A stretch of 64,000 nt of DNA from Aricia agestis (Eukaryota; Arthropoda; Insecta; Lepidoptera; Lycaenidae): positions 1,649,501 to 1,713,500 of the forward strand of contig NC_056410.1 of the NCBI RefSeq assembly GCF_905147365.1, given 5' to 3'. Of the stretch, positions 54,901-64,000 are shown piece after piece. The notes under the pieces are model-generated. The model ran no database searches and had not been told where the DNA came from. It worked only from the letters and a program-made list of their open reading frames with translations. The first letter of the stretch is position 1. Each line of letters begins with the position of its first letter. The translations under genes and the position numbers were made by a program.

Positions 54901-57590
54901 CCATTTGAAACAAAATGAGCTAATTTCACATTTTAATTTTGTTATGTTTTGTTGTACATACATTATGATATACATTATGTTTTGATGGGTAGATTTATCT
55001 AATACATTCCGATATTATCAATCAGCTATGTACCAAAATGTCCTTCTTTGTTTCAGAGGCTGCGGCACAAGTTCTGAAACCCCAACCTGACGTCCAAGCC
55101 CCTGCAGTTGCCGATGATCCTAGTGTTCAAGAAAAAATTGATGAGGTAAACTTATAACAATTGAAAATCTATTGTGTCTGTGATACCTATGATGGAGGTG
55201 ACAGATCACCAATCACGTAGTACTAGTAATATTCTTTTTTTACAGTTTATATAAACATTTTGTTGCTAGCTTCTTACTTAACTGTTCTAGAAGGAGAGTG
55301 TTATATTTATGAATATAATTTTTTTATGTGTTTTTAGGTGTCAGCTGCTATATCACAAACCCTTCAAAACCTTAACACGAATACGGAAAACTTACAAACA
55401 CCATTCTCAGACCAGGACCTCGCTAACATGTTCAATAACTTCAACATTGGGGAGGGACAGGGGCAGGTTAGTTATTAATTATTATATTTAATTTAATAGT
55501 TTATACCTACATTTTGTCTGTAAGTGTAGGCATAAACTATTTTCAATAATTACCTATGGATATACTTCGTGAAGGTTTTCATATTAAATCCACTCATTTC
55601 CTGTCAACATCTTCATTGACTAACTATAGTTTACTAATCATTAAAATTGTCTCTGATAATAGTTTAAAGTAATGATAAATTATATATATAAATAAAATAT
55701 GTGTATGTGTTACTGTTATAAATATTGTAAAAAGCTAGTTTTTCCAGGTGCAAAATGTACTAATATGTATAATGCTATACACATACATAATGTCGGTGGT
55801 CGTACTTTGTAGTTTTTAATTCATTTTTCATATAATTTAACATGAATATTATACTCACAAAATATATGAATGTTAAGACTGTATTTTATGTGTTTTCAGG
55901 ATGGCAACATGTTCGTGCCCTTCATGCAAGGTATGATGCAATCCCTGCTGTCCAAGGAGGTGCTGTATCCGTCCATGAAGGAGCTGGTTGACCGCTACCC
56001 GGCCTGGCTGGCAGAGAACAAGGGCAAGATCGACCAGGCGGAATATGAGAGGTAATTCAAGCTTACCCTGGTGTAGTTACATCATAATCGACATGAACTT
56101 AACATTTTAATCAATAACTGCTACACAGGATGTAACAAAACTAAGTGATAATACTTTAGGGTGTGTGTGGTTCCCCTATATTATAGAGTTTGCTGTAAAC
56201 TGTTCACGCTGAAAGAGTAACATTTTTTTTCACCTTTGTATGAAAAAATTCATGACACGCTTGCCCATACAAATCATAAAAAAAAATTCGTTCTTTCAAC
56301 ACTGGTACTTTCACAGTGAACTCTATATAAGGGGCACATACACACCATAAAGTATACACTTAGTATTGTAACAACTGTTTTATTTGTACTTATACATATG
56401 AAAACGAAGTCTACATAATTTTTGTAAATTATTGTAGATTATGTTGCTAAATCGTATACACAGAATATAATAATTCTAATTATCTAATAAATTATAATAC
56501 TTTTCCTGGTGGGAGCGCGATAGCAATTTATTCGCGTAGTGAAAAAAAACGATTGACATTGAATGGAAATTGTATGTGTTTTCGTTCGAACTTCTGTAAT
56601 ACGCAATTAGTTATGGTAGGTTATATAATTTTTATTTTTCTGTTTTCAGATTTGAGAAGCAACAAAGTCTGATGCAGAAAGTTTGTGCGGAACTCGAGCC
56701 GGAGCAGGAGTCCGACCCCGAGGATGTCAAGAGAAAGAGATTCGAGGTTGTCCTGGATCTCATGCAAAAGGTAAATGTTTTGATATGGCTATTTAGCGTT
56801 CGAATTACTATTTTAAGCTGAAAAATAACTCAAACATGTTAAATATTTTCCTATGAGAAAATGATTTTGGTATTACGTATGTATGAGAATTTTGATGGCA
56901 CCCGGCCTCTTAAATATTAATTATGTAAAGGGCAGGGCGGCGTGACAAACTATTGTGGCGTGCAACTGCGCCGCAGGCTGAAAAAGATTGGGTACCCCTG
57001 GTCTAAAACATACTATACAGTATGTTTTTGCGTCTCCAAAATTTATCTAAGTTTAGTTTTAAAGTTTTTTTGTTCTTTTTTTACGAGAATTATATGAATA
57101 CAGTTTATTAAGTACTGGACGATCCGTGCAGCTCCGCCCGCGTTAGTAAGGAATCAAGCGGGAACCGTACATTTTCCCGAAAAAATAGCATGTGTCCTAT
57201 CCTTGTAATCTAATTCATATCAGAGCCAAATATGATAAAAATCGGTCCAGTAGCGCATCCAAATTATAGTTTTCTTTGGTTTTCTCCATTTCGGGCTCCC
57301 ACACAAAACTGTGAATTCGCTTCGCATCGCATAGTAATGTAATTTTTAGTATGAGATTTGTTGTAGATATTTGCGATGCAATGCGAATTCGCAGGTATGT
57401 GTGGGAGCCCTTTCCTCTGATTTTTCGTTACTTGATGTTTAAGCGAACTTGTATCACACTCAATAATACTGTTCGACAGATGCAAGACCTCGGTCAGCCG
57501 CCGACGGAGCTGGTGGGCGACATATCCGCGCCGCCGGAGGGCTTCGCGGTGCCCCCGGGGCAGGACGCCTCGCAGTGCTGTGTCATGTAG
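51950..57590 (+). CDS. PEX19: Peroxisomal biogenesis factor 19, complete, eight exons
   Basis: PEX19 is the cytosolic receptor/chaperone for newly made peroxisomal membrane proteins and docks on PEX3. Exons: 51950-52013, 52435-52596, 54797-54847, 55057-55145, 55338-55466, 55900-56051, 56650-56770, 57480-57590; all split codons fit and give 292 residues (human about 299). The N-terminal DPELDDLLDSALQDM is the PEX3-binding helix. Exon 6 begins the cargo-binding helical domain with MFVPFMQGMMQSLLSKEVLY, then MKELVDRYPAWLAENK. The C-terminus ends QCCVM, so CCVM is a CaaX farnesylation box. The exon 2 donor CCGG|GTGAGG was chosen because the GTATAA six bases later breaks phase. Introns carry Helitron-like, tandem and MITE repeats. 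Confidence 0.97.
52970..53144 (+). mobile_element. Helitron-like 3' segment in PEX19 intron 2
   Basis: It runs from GGAATCTCGGAATCAGCTCC through GGGGGTTTCGGGGGCGATAA to AGCAAAGCTCGGTCAAATAGCTAG, then T. The terminal hairpin is weak, but the last 35 bases match the end at 24574. The start is uncertain. Confidence 0.5.
53684..54190. repeat. Three 175-bp tandem units in PEX19 intron 2
   Basis: GAACGCGCTAATCTCAGGAA recurs at 53684, 53859 and 54034. The unit matches the dispersed repeat at 15440-15600 and, reversed, two units at 32270-32590. The last unit is truncated. Confidence 0.9.
54196..54365. repeat. ACGCGT-rich block with a perfect 16-bp palindrome
   Basis: ACGCGT occurs four times (about 54200-54335), usually as AACGCGTCGTGG or its variants. 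CCACAACGCGTTGTGG at 54225-54240 is a perfect palindrome. The block is intronic in PEX19 and CpG-rich against an AT-rich intron. Confidence 0.75.
54587..54668. repeat. Small inverted repeat (CAAATTGTAGCTCC)
   Basis: CAAATTGTAGCTCC and GGAGCTACAATTTG enclose a short loop, with AT-rich outer stems containing ATAATTA. Probably a short MITE in PEX19 intron 2. Confidence 0.6.
56124..56377. repeat. MITE, GTGTAACAAAAC family, copy 3, in PEX19 intron
   Basis: ACAGGATGTAACAAAACTAA at the left and its eroded inverse at the right, with the CACTGTGAA..TTCACAGTG-type arms. Confidence 0.75.
57293..57411. repeat. Inverted repeat next to the last PEX19 exon
   Basis: GGGCTCCCACACA and TGTGTGGGAGCCC are exact inverted ends of a 119-bp element. 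It ends 68 bp before the exon 8 acceptor. The interior arms contain GAATTCGC. Confidence 0.7.
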
Positions 57591-59250
57591 TGCTAGTCGA
57601 CCGACAGGTGATCTGGTGCTCGATCATACTCGTCAAAATTGATCAGCTGTGGTGAATTTGATGATGTAACCGAAATTGATAAGTGGCATACTGCTCAAAA
57701 TTAAACAACATACTGGTGAAAATGGTGTAATAACGTGGCATATACCATCACTCGTGCCAAGTCATTACTCAACAATCAGTATACTGTTAACTGAACATTT
57801 GCATCTCCACTCTGACGCTGACAACTCCTAAACTGGGAGGCATACGCCAAAAGAAGAAGAATAACGAGATACCCCAATTAATGCAAATTCGTTTCTTGTT
57901 CCATCTAGTCCGCTACCTAATCCAAATGCAATGTCAAACAAACTACAATGACGTTATAGACTGGATTCAACAAAGAATGTAACTGCATTACGCCTCTAGT
58001 TACTGACGCTGCGAAACGCGAAATATATGCGAAATAGGAATAGAGCGAGATGCCATATAACGCATTTCCGTGTGGCGAGTGAGACAGCAAATCGGTTCGC
58101 CGCTGTTTCGCAGCGACGGTGTACTAGAGGCGTTATGTCGCATAAAACAGTTTAATAAGAATACTGGTCAAAATTATCAAAATTACTTACACCGCACAGA
58201 GGGCCTAGACAAGCGGCAAGCGATTATCGTAAACGCTAACGCCAACGCCACAAAATGTATGGGATTTGACATTAGTATCCACTAGCGAAGTGATGACTTA
58301 TGTCAAACCGCAGTACATTTATTTAGCGTTTACGATAATCGCTTGCCACTTGTCTTCTAGGGCTGGTCAGTTTTGATAAGTATCAAACTAGTTTAATGGC
58401 ATTTATTTTGGCGTTTCTATTTACAAGCCATATATCGCCCCAAAGTGTACTGCATCCTATAATTTATATAAATAATTTTGGTTATTTAAGTAGTTAAATT
58501 TAAATTGCACACAACACAAAATTCGATGCATAAGATTCAGCCTAACAATATATTAAAATAGAAAATATTTACGCTGGTAAATAAAAATTATACAAAGTAG
58601 TTTTTTCGTGTCTACTACTTTACTGTGTTAATTTTTTATCAAAATATTTCGGATTCGATACAGTAATTTTATTTTGGGAATAATTAGGGTAATTTAAATA
58701 ATAAGAAAATGTGACACCAAATTTTTGTTTTACATAATATTATTATTATTATAAATACGGTTGGTATACAAATCTGCTGTTATATCATAATATTTTTATT
58801 TATTTTAAAGTAAAGCATTTTATAATGGAGCATTTTTGCATCAGAATATTGCTTGCCATGTAGTTTATTCTTCAAAAACTATTAAACATTATTTCTTACC
58901 ATATAAAATTGTGATTTTCTATCTTGAAATAGAATGCCGAATATAATATTTTAGAACACTTGTTTTGCACCTAAATTTGTTTTTATTTCACATGGCAATC
59001 TTAAATATTTTTAATGGCAAAAAGTAGTGCCAACTTTATAATATACTATGATAGTATATGAGTGATACACTTGTTATGTTGTATTATATTATTTTAGTAT
59101 TTAATGACTCGGCCGAAGAATGTTATTGTTTTGTTTTGTTGTAACAAAATAGTAGTGATAGAAGTATGAACTGATGTTACTTATGCTTTTGAATTATTTA
59201 TGTGAATACATATTGTGAATAGTTAATAAAGAGTTTATAATATTAAATAG
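57591..59250 (+). other. PEX19 3' untranslated region with two MITEs
   Basis: Between the stop codon and the AATAAA there are two short inverted-repeat elements, 57985-58135 (CGCCTCTAG family) and 58201-58364 (GGGCCTAGACAAGCGG family). The rest is AT-rich. I infer a long 3' UTR because no earlier convincing signal was chosen; earlier cleavage is possible. Confidence 0.5.
59225..59230 (+). promoter_or_regulatory. Poly(A) signal candidate for PEX19
   Basis: AATAAA in GTTAATAAAGAG, about 1.6 kb after the stop and just before the FAR-C 3' end on the other strand. Confidence 0.4.
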
Positions 59251-59316
59251 ACTTTTACTTTACTCGAGTCGTTTCACAGGGGGAATAAAAGTTCGAATTA
59301 TTGTCAAAAGTAAAAA

Positions 59317-59322
59317 TTTATT
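59317..59322 (-). promoter_or_regulatory. Poly(A) signal candidate for FAR-C
   Basis: Reads AATAAA on the minus strand, 49 bp after the FAR-C stop codon. Confidence 0.5.
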
Positions 59323-59370
59323 TAGTCTTATCATAACTACGTAACAATTTAATTAAATAAATACTTAACC

Positions 59371-62300
59371 TTAAAGGAATAATTTAACGAGATACGTGTA
59401 GAGACAGTAGACCAGCGGCAGCAGGAACAGCAGCTTCACGAACAGGTCCAGGTAGTATAGCCTGGAAAGATATAGAGCTAATTATTTTGAAAGTCACAAA
59501 AATACACAATACTAGATGCATCCAAAATCCCGTAAAATGTTCATGGAGTGGCTCCCAGTCCGAGTATGTTTTGTCTCACTCGCATGCTCACGATTTGATG
59601 CATGTGTGACTGAGACCGCTAATGTCATACTGTTTTCACCCAGAAATTAACATTGACGCTATGAACAGCAGAGCTTTTTTCAATTTCTTGTATTTAATAA
59701 ATCTGTATAGGCTCTACTTACAATGCGAGTTTCTTTATATTAAATGAAAAATTGATGTAAAACCTTGCGGCTTTTCCTTTCATTTATGATCATATGCATC
59801 AATGGCACATACCATAGGCGTCACTTTAATATATTTTCTTTTGAGGTCATTTTAACCTATCAACTCCCAAGCGGGCCGCGATAACCATAGATTTCCAAGA
59901 ATCCGCGATCGAAGAAATTATGTACTTAACATTTTTAATTTTTATACAGATTTGTGAGTAATTTTAGAATGAAAATATACTAACTGTTTGTGAAGGCGTC
60001 GCGCCTGCGGCAGCGTGGAGGGGTCCTCCTTGCAGCAGAACTCCCGCGCTCCTTTTATGTAGTCCTTGATGTAGTCGCTCCAGTTTAACAGCTGGAATCA
60101 ATTCATTTTAATGAACACTTAATACGTGGGTCCGGGCTTCGTCACGCTCGCTCATGCGTGCTATGTGTTCAAGTATTTAAACGTTTATCATAGTTTTTTT
60201 CATCTGTAACGCACCATAACATTTTCAATACCTCTCTTTACTTTGAAACGTTACGTAAGTAGTAACATTTCTTATCCTACCCCTCGTTTTAAGTCTTCAT
60301 GACAGCCCCGGATTTATAAATAGGCCGTTATAGGCCACGGCCTAGGGGCGGCAGCGTCCATAGAGACCCCACAGATTTCGTAGATGGGGCGGCGGACATA
60401 AAGTGGCCTACTCTCACAAAAAATATATATTACGCACGCATATGCGTTTGCCTCGTGGGAGAGCCATGCTTCGGCACGAATGGGCCGGCTCGACCGGCGA
60501 AATATCACGTTCTCACAGAAAACCGGCCTGAAACAGCGCTTGCGCTGTGTTTCGCCGAGTGAGTGAGTTTACCGGAGACCCAATCCCCTACCCTATTCGC
60601 TTTCCCTTCCCTACCCTTCCCTATTACCCTATTCCCTCTTAAAAGGCCGGCAACGCACCTGCAGCTCTTCTGATGCTACGTGTGTCCATGGGCGACGAAA
60701 GTTGCTTTCCATCAGGTGACCCGTTTGCTCGTTTGCCCCCTTATTTCATAAAAAATATGCATGTAACCATAGAGTAATAAATATCTGGTCTCTGATGTAA
60801 CGTACTAAAATATCATCACTGACACTCACATTGATATCAGTAAAGAAGACCTCGTTGTCATGTGCCGAGAGCGCCTTGCCCATGGAGCGGAAGTAGTCGT
60901 TGTTGAAGTGCCACTGCTTGGTCGTGTAGTACTGCAGCACGCCCAGGCCGTATGACACACGCTTCTGGATCTTCACCATGCTGTAGGGAAATGTTGGACA
61001 ACTGTTTAATACCATCTGTAGCTCTACCATGAGTTTAAGTCCCAATTTCACCAACGACTGTTAAAGTTAATGCTCGAATTAGCATCACGTTTCGTTTTTC
61101 ATGCGAATGAAAGAGAAGACATGATATTTTAACAAGCTGTTAACACTAACAGACGTTGGTGAAATTGGGCCTAAAGCTATAGTATTTATCGATACTCGAT
61201 ACCGACTACGTAAAATTTTCATACTAAAAATTTACGTAGTCGGTATCGAGTATCGAAAAATACTATAGCTTTAAACTCATGGTAGAGCTATTTCTCTATG
61301 TTAATACTTTGGGGTTGTTTGACTTGATAGATAAGTAGAATAGGACTTTTGACCGTCGCGTCTAGTAAATGATTTTTCTTCATGATAGCACGTCATGGGA
61401 ATAGGAAGTCTCCTTCGTAAAGCTGCTTCTATTACCATGTAAAAATATAGATTATTTAACAATACAATAAAATTATATCTAAATTTTTTTTAAAGATCAA
61501 CCTTTTTGGTAAAATGTGGCCCCGTGCGAGTTTCTTACGCCGGTTCTTCTCGCCGGATTAATTTCCGAACCGGTAGACACCATAGTCCCGACGTTCAAAA
61601 CGGATATTATGTTTTTATACCTATTTTTAATAAAAAAATTTGATTAGATTTCATTATAACTGCCAATAACTGCGTGCAGTCAAAAATTGTGCACAACGCT
61701 GAATAAAACGGCAGCATATTCGAGAACTAGATTTCTGTGTGCATTTTATGGAGAACTAGAATCTTTAGGGGTTTTAAAGAAGGGAAAATTCTATACTAAC
61801 AAAAATATTATTTGCTTCAGATAAGCCTGAGGTATCTCGTTTTTAATCGCGCTTTAACGCTTTTACCTATATGAATGGATCAGGACGCAGGTCAACCATT
61901 CCAGCATCTTAAATCCCTAAAGATTCGATATAAAGAGACGTTCAGTAAAAACATGGGCGTACCCAGGTTCTAGGCCAGGGGGGGACAAATTACCCAGATT
62001 CTAGGCCAGGGGGGGCAAATTACCCACGTTCTGGGCCAGTGGGGGGCAAATCAGATTTTTTATAAGCTAGGTGTTTATAAAGAATAAAAAATTAATAATT
62101 TTATTTGTAAAAATATTGTATTGCAAACAAATGGCAAGAATTCGGTTTCTTAATTTTTAATTTTTATAGATAAAAGTACTAGATAATATACTTAGTAGGG
62201 ACGTCAACATGATCCAGGGGGGGATCCATATCCTGCCCCCCCTCGGTACGTCCATGAGTAAAAAGAGACATTATTGAACGTCGTGAGGTGGAAGTAGCCA

Positions 62301-63156
62301 GTTTTTTCATGTACTTACAAAGGCTTCCTCCCCATCAGTATCGCGAGGAAGTCTATCAGGTAGGCCGGCACCAGGTGCGTGAAGAACAGGGCGAGCTCGT
62401 GGTGCACGCGGTTGCTCTTCAGCCCGCCGTTGGGGTACCACAGGCAGATCGAGAACGGATAGTCTTTCACGTGGTAACGACCTGAAGATAAGCAGGTAAT
62501 GTAACATAGAAAACGTAAGTACGTGCCTGTGTCTACGTTAAAGAGAGGGCTTTAGGTTATCTTTAATACTAGGTATCTTAGGCAGTATTAACGATTAAAT
62601 TTTTATTCAACACCGAAGCTTAATAAAACATTTGTTTTCAATTTTCAAATTCAAAAATTCAATTCAAAGACTTTATTACCCTATTACCCTATTCCCTCTT
62701 AAAAGGCCGGCAACGCACTTGCAGCTCTTCTGATGTCGCGAGTGTCCATGGGTGACGGTAGTTGCTTATCATCAGGTGACCCGTTTGCTCGTTTGCCCCC
62801 TTATTTAAAAAAATGGAGTTAACTTTTTTACCTTTGTATGAAAAACAACTTGCCCTTACAAATCGCAAAAAAAATTTGCTCTTCAGCGCTGCTACTTTCA
62901 CAGTGAACTCTATACATAAGGGTAACACAGGTGTGTAGGTATGTGTACACACCCTAAAGTATTATATCTTAGCTTGTGTTACTTTTTTGTGTTTTTATGA
63001 TGCCCAGGGAGATGTTGGTACCCACATTTAGTGCATTACCAAGTCGGTATCATCAAGTCAGATCTGAAAAGGAACTCACCCAACTCCAGCGCCTCGCCCC
63101 ACGTGATGGGGTTCACTCCGGACTGAGTCAGATTGCACACCCGCACTTCTTTGGAT
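59371..63156 (-). CDS. Fatty acyl-CoA reductase FAR-C, last five visible exons (5' partial)
   Basis: The C-terminal part of a third FAR. Exons in coding order: 63156-63080, 62481-62319, 60980-60830, 60091-59985, 59461-59371, all GT..AG with matching phases, about 195 residues. Readable blocks are VRVCNLTQSGVNPITWGE, YPNGGLKSNRVHHELALFF, QKRVSYGLGVLQYYTTKQWH, EVFFTDIN, LPQARRLHK and the terminal membrane segment YYLDLFVKLLFLLPLVYCLY. These are typical of the FAR_C domain; the NADPH-binding half lies beyond the right edge. It is closer in sequence to FAR-A than to FAR-B (shared QKR.S.GL.VLQYYT.K.WHF). It has an intron after EVFFTDIN that FAR-A lacks. SINE and nested MITEs occupy its introns. 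Confidence 0.94.
60453..60758 (+). mobile_element. SINE-A, full-length, in a FAR-C intron
   Basis: Complete from CGTGGGAGAGCCATGCTTCG to CCCCCTTATTTCATAAAAAA, with a short pyrimidine block. It is antisense to FAR-C. Confidence 0.88.
61019..61290. mobile_element. Palindromic element with a MITE inserted in its left arm
   Basis: The outer arms start TAGCTCTACCATGAGTTTAA and are nearly identical inverted copies of about 65 bp, including ATACTCGATACCGACTACG. The left arm is interrupted at 61039-61171. It lies in a FAR-C intron. Confidence 0.85.
61039..61171. mobile_element. MITE (CCCAATTTCACC family, copy 3), TAA target duplication
   Basis: A near-palindromic 133-bp element with ends GTCCCAATTTCACC and GGTGAAATTGGGCC. 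TAA at 61036-61038 and 61172-61174. The intact right arm of the host palindrome has a single TTTAAA there, proving insertion. Confidence 0.88.
62675..62812 (+). mobile_element. SINE-A/LINE shared tail, 5'-truncated
   Basis: It starts within the CCCTATTACCC block and has the complete 3' tail (TTAAAAGGCCGG..TTTGCCCCCTTATTTAAAA). It cannot be assigned to SINE or LINE from this part alone, though the pyrimidine block favours SINE-A. Confidence 0.75.
62820..62992. repeat. MITE, GTGTAACAAAAC family, one arm
   Basis: Only the right arm (GCTACTTTCACAGTGAACTC to CACCCTAAAGTATTA) is present, with a small duplication of GTGTGTAGGTATGTG. Confidence 0.6.
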
Positions 63157-63217
63157 CTGAAAACAGACGAATAATTGACTTATACGAAACTAGGTATTAG
63201 GTATGTAGGTACTCACT

Positions 63218-63712
63218 ATGTACCATCGAGGAAGTTGATTCCCATGCAATTGACAGACCAACGTTATTTGGTCGAATATGTCAATTCAATGTTAATTGTG
63301 ATCTGTCAGCTGGGTTTGACGTAACGCAATCAAACTACTTAGGTCCCCGATTTGCATAGGAATCAAGTTCTCTGATAGTATCATCAAAGAAATTGATTGA
63401 TAGGTAGTTGACAGACCTATTTCAATTGGTCGCATTAAGTATGTCAATTTAATGCTAGTCGTGCAGATCTGTCGCCTGTCGGCTGGGTTTGACATAACGC
63501 GACCAAATTACTTAGGTCCGCCATCTACCTATGCATCGGCTTCTTTGATAGTACTATCAGAGAAGTTGATTCTCTGATAGTACTGATAGGCAGATGGGGG
63601 ACAGTACACAGTACAGATCACAATTAACATTGAATTGACATGAATCGACCAAATGACGTTGGCCTGTCAACACTCAACTGCCTAGGAATCAATTTCCTCA
63701 GTGGTACATCCA
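63218..63712. repeat. Three adjacent copies of the CCATCGAGGAA..GATAGTAC MITE
   Basis: Two copies lie in the same orientation (63218-63382, 63383-63552) and a third in reverse (about 63553-63712), each with GACAGACC and AATTGACAT/ATGTCAATT motifs. They lie in the FAR-C intron upstream of its first visible exon. Confidence 0.75.
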
Positions 63713-63738
63713 TTATCATCATGTAGTCTAGTAATTAT

Positions 63739-63995
63739 ACAGGGTGTAACAAAAATAAGTGATAATAGTTTAGGGTGTGTACGTGTTCCTTGTAGAGAGT
63801 TCACTGTGAAAGTAGCAGCGCTGAAAGACCATTTTTTTCACTTTTGTATGGAGAAACTCGTGACGCTCGGGCCCTTGCCCATACAAAAGTAAAAAAAAAT
63901 TTTCGTCTTTCAGCGCTGCTACTTTCACAGTGAACTCTCTACAAGGAACACGTATACACCCTAAAGTATTATCACTTATTTTTGTTACACACTGT
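63739..63995. repeat. MITE, ACAGGGTGTAACAAAA family, best-preserved copy
   Basis: Nearly perfect inverted arms of about 120 bp from ACAGGGTGTAACAAAA to TTTTGTTACACACTGT, with a short loop of GGGCCCTTGC type. It serves as the reference for the four other copies. Confidence 0.85.
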
Positions 63996-64000
63996 AGTAA

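Overview
The window looks like nuclear DNA from a moth or butterfly (Lepidoptera). It is AT-rich, and the genes are small, well conserved exons separated by introns with GT..AG ends. The remaining space is packed with lepidopteran-type repeats: tRNA-headed SINEs, a jockey-like LINE, many short inverted-repeat elements (MITEs), Helitron ends, hAT elements and one solo LTR. Nothing bacterial or viral was seen. All gene models were built by hand from reading frame, splice sites and phase. In every model the exon phases add up exactly.

Layout: (1) 75-970, plus strand: last two exons of a fatty acyl-CoA reductase (FAR-A); its start lies left of the window. (2) 971-4854: gene-free spacer with a perfect 108-bp palindrome and other repeats. 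(3) 4855-15019, minus strand: a complete 13-coding-exon FAR (FAR-B, 524 aa) with repeats in nearly every intron. Its start codon lies 8 bases inside its exon, so at least one 5' untranslated exon lies upstream; GT donor candidates are at 34030 and 38391. (4) 15030-44430: about 29 kb without a recognisable host gene, mostly transposon remnants. (5) 44432-46931, minus strand: a complete seven-exon BORCS5 (myrlysin) gene, 259 aa, with a partial duplicate of exon 6 and a 48-bp tandem array behind it. (6) 46932-51949: divergent spacer holding a TIR element with 4-bp target duplication and two hAT elements in the same target, ending 155 bp before the PEX19 start codon. (7) 51950-57590, plus strand: a complete eight-exon PEX19 gene, 292 aa, ending in a farnesylation box. 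(8) 59371-63156, minus strand: the last five exons of a third FAR (FAR-C), running off the right edge.

The three FAR genes share intron positions in the C-terminal domain and form a dispersed paralogue cluster around two unrelated housekeeping genes. FARs reduce fatty acyl-CoA to fatty alcohol (waxes, cuticular lipid, pheromone). PEX19 delivers peroxisomal membrane proteins, and BORCS5 anchors the BORC complex to lysosomes. No evidence links the last two functionally with FAR.

I did not find a convincing new biochemical system. The most informative structures are the nested insertions, in which host palindromes give the empty sites, the back-to-back hAT insertions at PEX19, the exon-fragment duplication in BORCS5, the perfect palindrome at 1895-2002, and a SINE family that shares its 3' tail with the jockey-like LINE in the same window.
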